Shown here: positions 12,299 to 12,356 of the stretch, in pieces
Layout: each line of letters opens with the position of its first letter
Position numbering within the stretch: position 1 is the first letter of the stretch
Origin: Halobacteriales archaeon QS_5_70_15
Lineage (GTDB): Archaea > Halobacteriota > Halobacteria > Halobacteriales > Haloarculaceae
Assembly: GCA_003022005.1 (NCBI GenBank)
Contig: PXRQ01000016.1
Location: 1 to 12,356 of the forward strand
DNA: 12,356 bases
Reading direction: 5' to 3'
The notes under the pieces: generated by a model
Databases searched by the model: none
What the model was told of the DNA's origin: nothing
Seen by the model: the letters and a program-made list of their open reading frames with translations, nothing else
Position numbers and translations under genes: made by a program

Positions 12299-12356
12299 AT
12301 GCCGGGGCCGACCTTCCTCGAAGGGGAGCGGTTGACCCTTCGGACCGTCCGACCGG
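12299..12356 (+). CDS. Probable GNAT N-acetyltransferase, N-terminus only (cut by window edge)
   Basis: ATG at 12299 begins the 19 visible codons MPGPTFLEGERLTLRTVRP. The F-L-E-G-E-R-L-x-L-R-T opening is typical of haloarchaeal RimJ-type GNAT acetyltransferases, which transfer acetyl from acetyl-CoA to an amine. With so few residues this is a pattern call only. A TATA-like box at the leaderless distance supports the start. Confidence 0.55.
   Translation, partial: MPGPTFLEGERLTLRTVRP

Noticed and set aside
1..12356. CRISPR arrays, tRNA or rRNA genes
   Set aside because: I saw no regularly spaced direct repeats and no cloverleaf or rRNA-like sequence on either strand.

Overview
The window reads as chromosomal DNA from a haloarchaeon (class Halobacteria). 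Reasons: high GC with strong third-position bias, acidic proteins, Tat-type lipoprotein signals (TRRE followed by a hydrophobic stretch and a Cys lipobox), a haloarchaeal DUF5806 protein, and TATA-like boxes 25-30 bases before start codons that lack Shine-Dalgarno (SD) sites, the usual sign of leaderless transcripts. The species cannot be named from this sequence.

Layout. Bases 2-268 are the end of a DDE transposase cut by the window edge, followed by gene-free DNA. Plus-strand genes follow: a DUF5806 protein (558-1112) and a crotonase-family enzyme (1328-2104). A 429-base convergent gap (2105-2533) holds a possible fragment of a RecA/RAD55-like gene. Five minus-strand genes come next, in transcription order: aldehyde dehydrogenase (8366-6873), D-2-hydroxyacid dehydrogenase (6651-5701), family III CoA-transferase (5432-4254), hotdog acyl-CoA thioesterase (4143-3763) and acyl-CoA dehydrogenase (3664-2534). 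A 417-base divergent gap separates these from the plus-strand genes: a Tat-exported iron/siderophore-type substrate-binding lipoprotein (8784-10001) under an iron-box-like palindrome, an easily missed 56-residue gene (10004-10174), the N-terminal remnant of a second such lipoprotein (10178-10320), a thiamine-diphosphate (ThDP) enzyme of the acetolactate synthase/benzoylformate decarboxylase superfamily (10512-12137), and the first codons of a probable GNAT acetyltransferase (12299 to the edge).

How they may work together. The enzymes fit carboxylic-acid catabolism through CoA thioesters. A D-2-hydroxyacid could be oxidised to a 2-oxoacid, decarboxylated by the ThDP enzyme to an aldehyde, oxidised to an acid, activated by the CoA-transferase and passed to the acyl-CoA dehydrogenase and crotonase. 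This route is inference; the substrate is unknown and the ThDP gene may be unrelated. The iron-uptake lipoprotein looks like a separate unit. No ABC permease or ATPase gene is present in the window.

Most notable: the CoA-transferase starts behind a perfect SD site yet lacks the usual N-terminal strand of its family, and it is preceded by an 18-codon reading frame that overlaps its start; an iron-box-like promoter; the 56-residue gene; and the two start-signal classes (TATA at about -28 without SD, or SD) among the genes.
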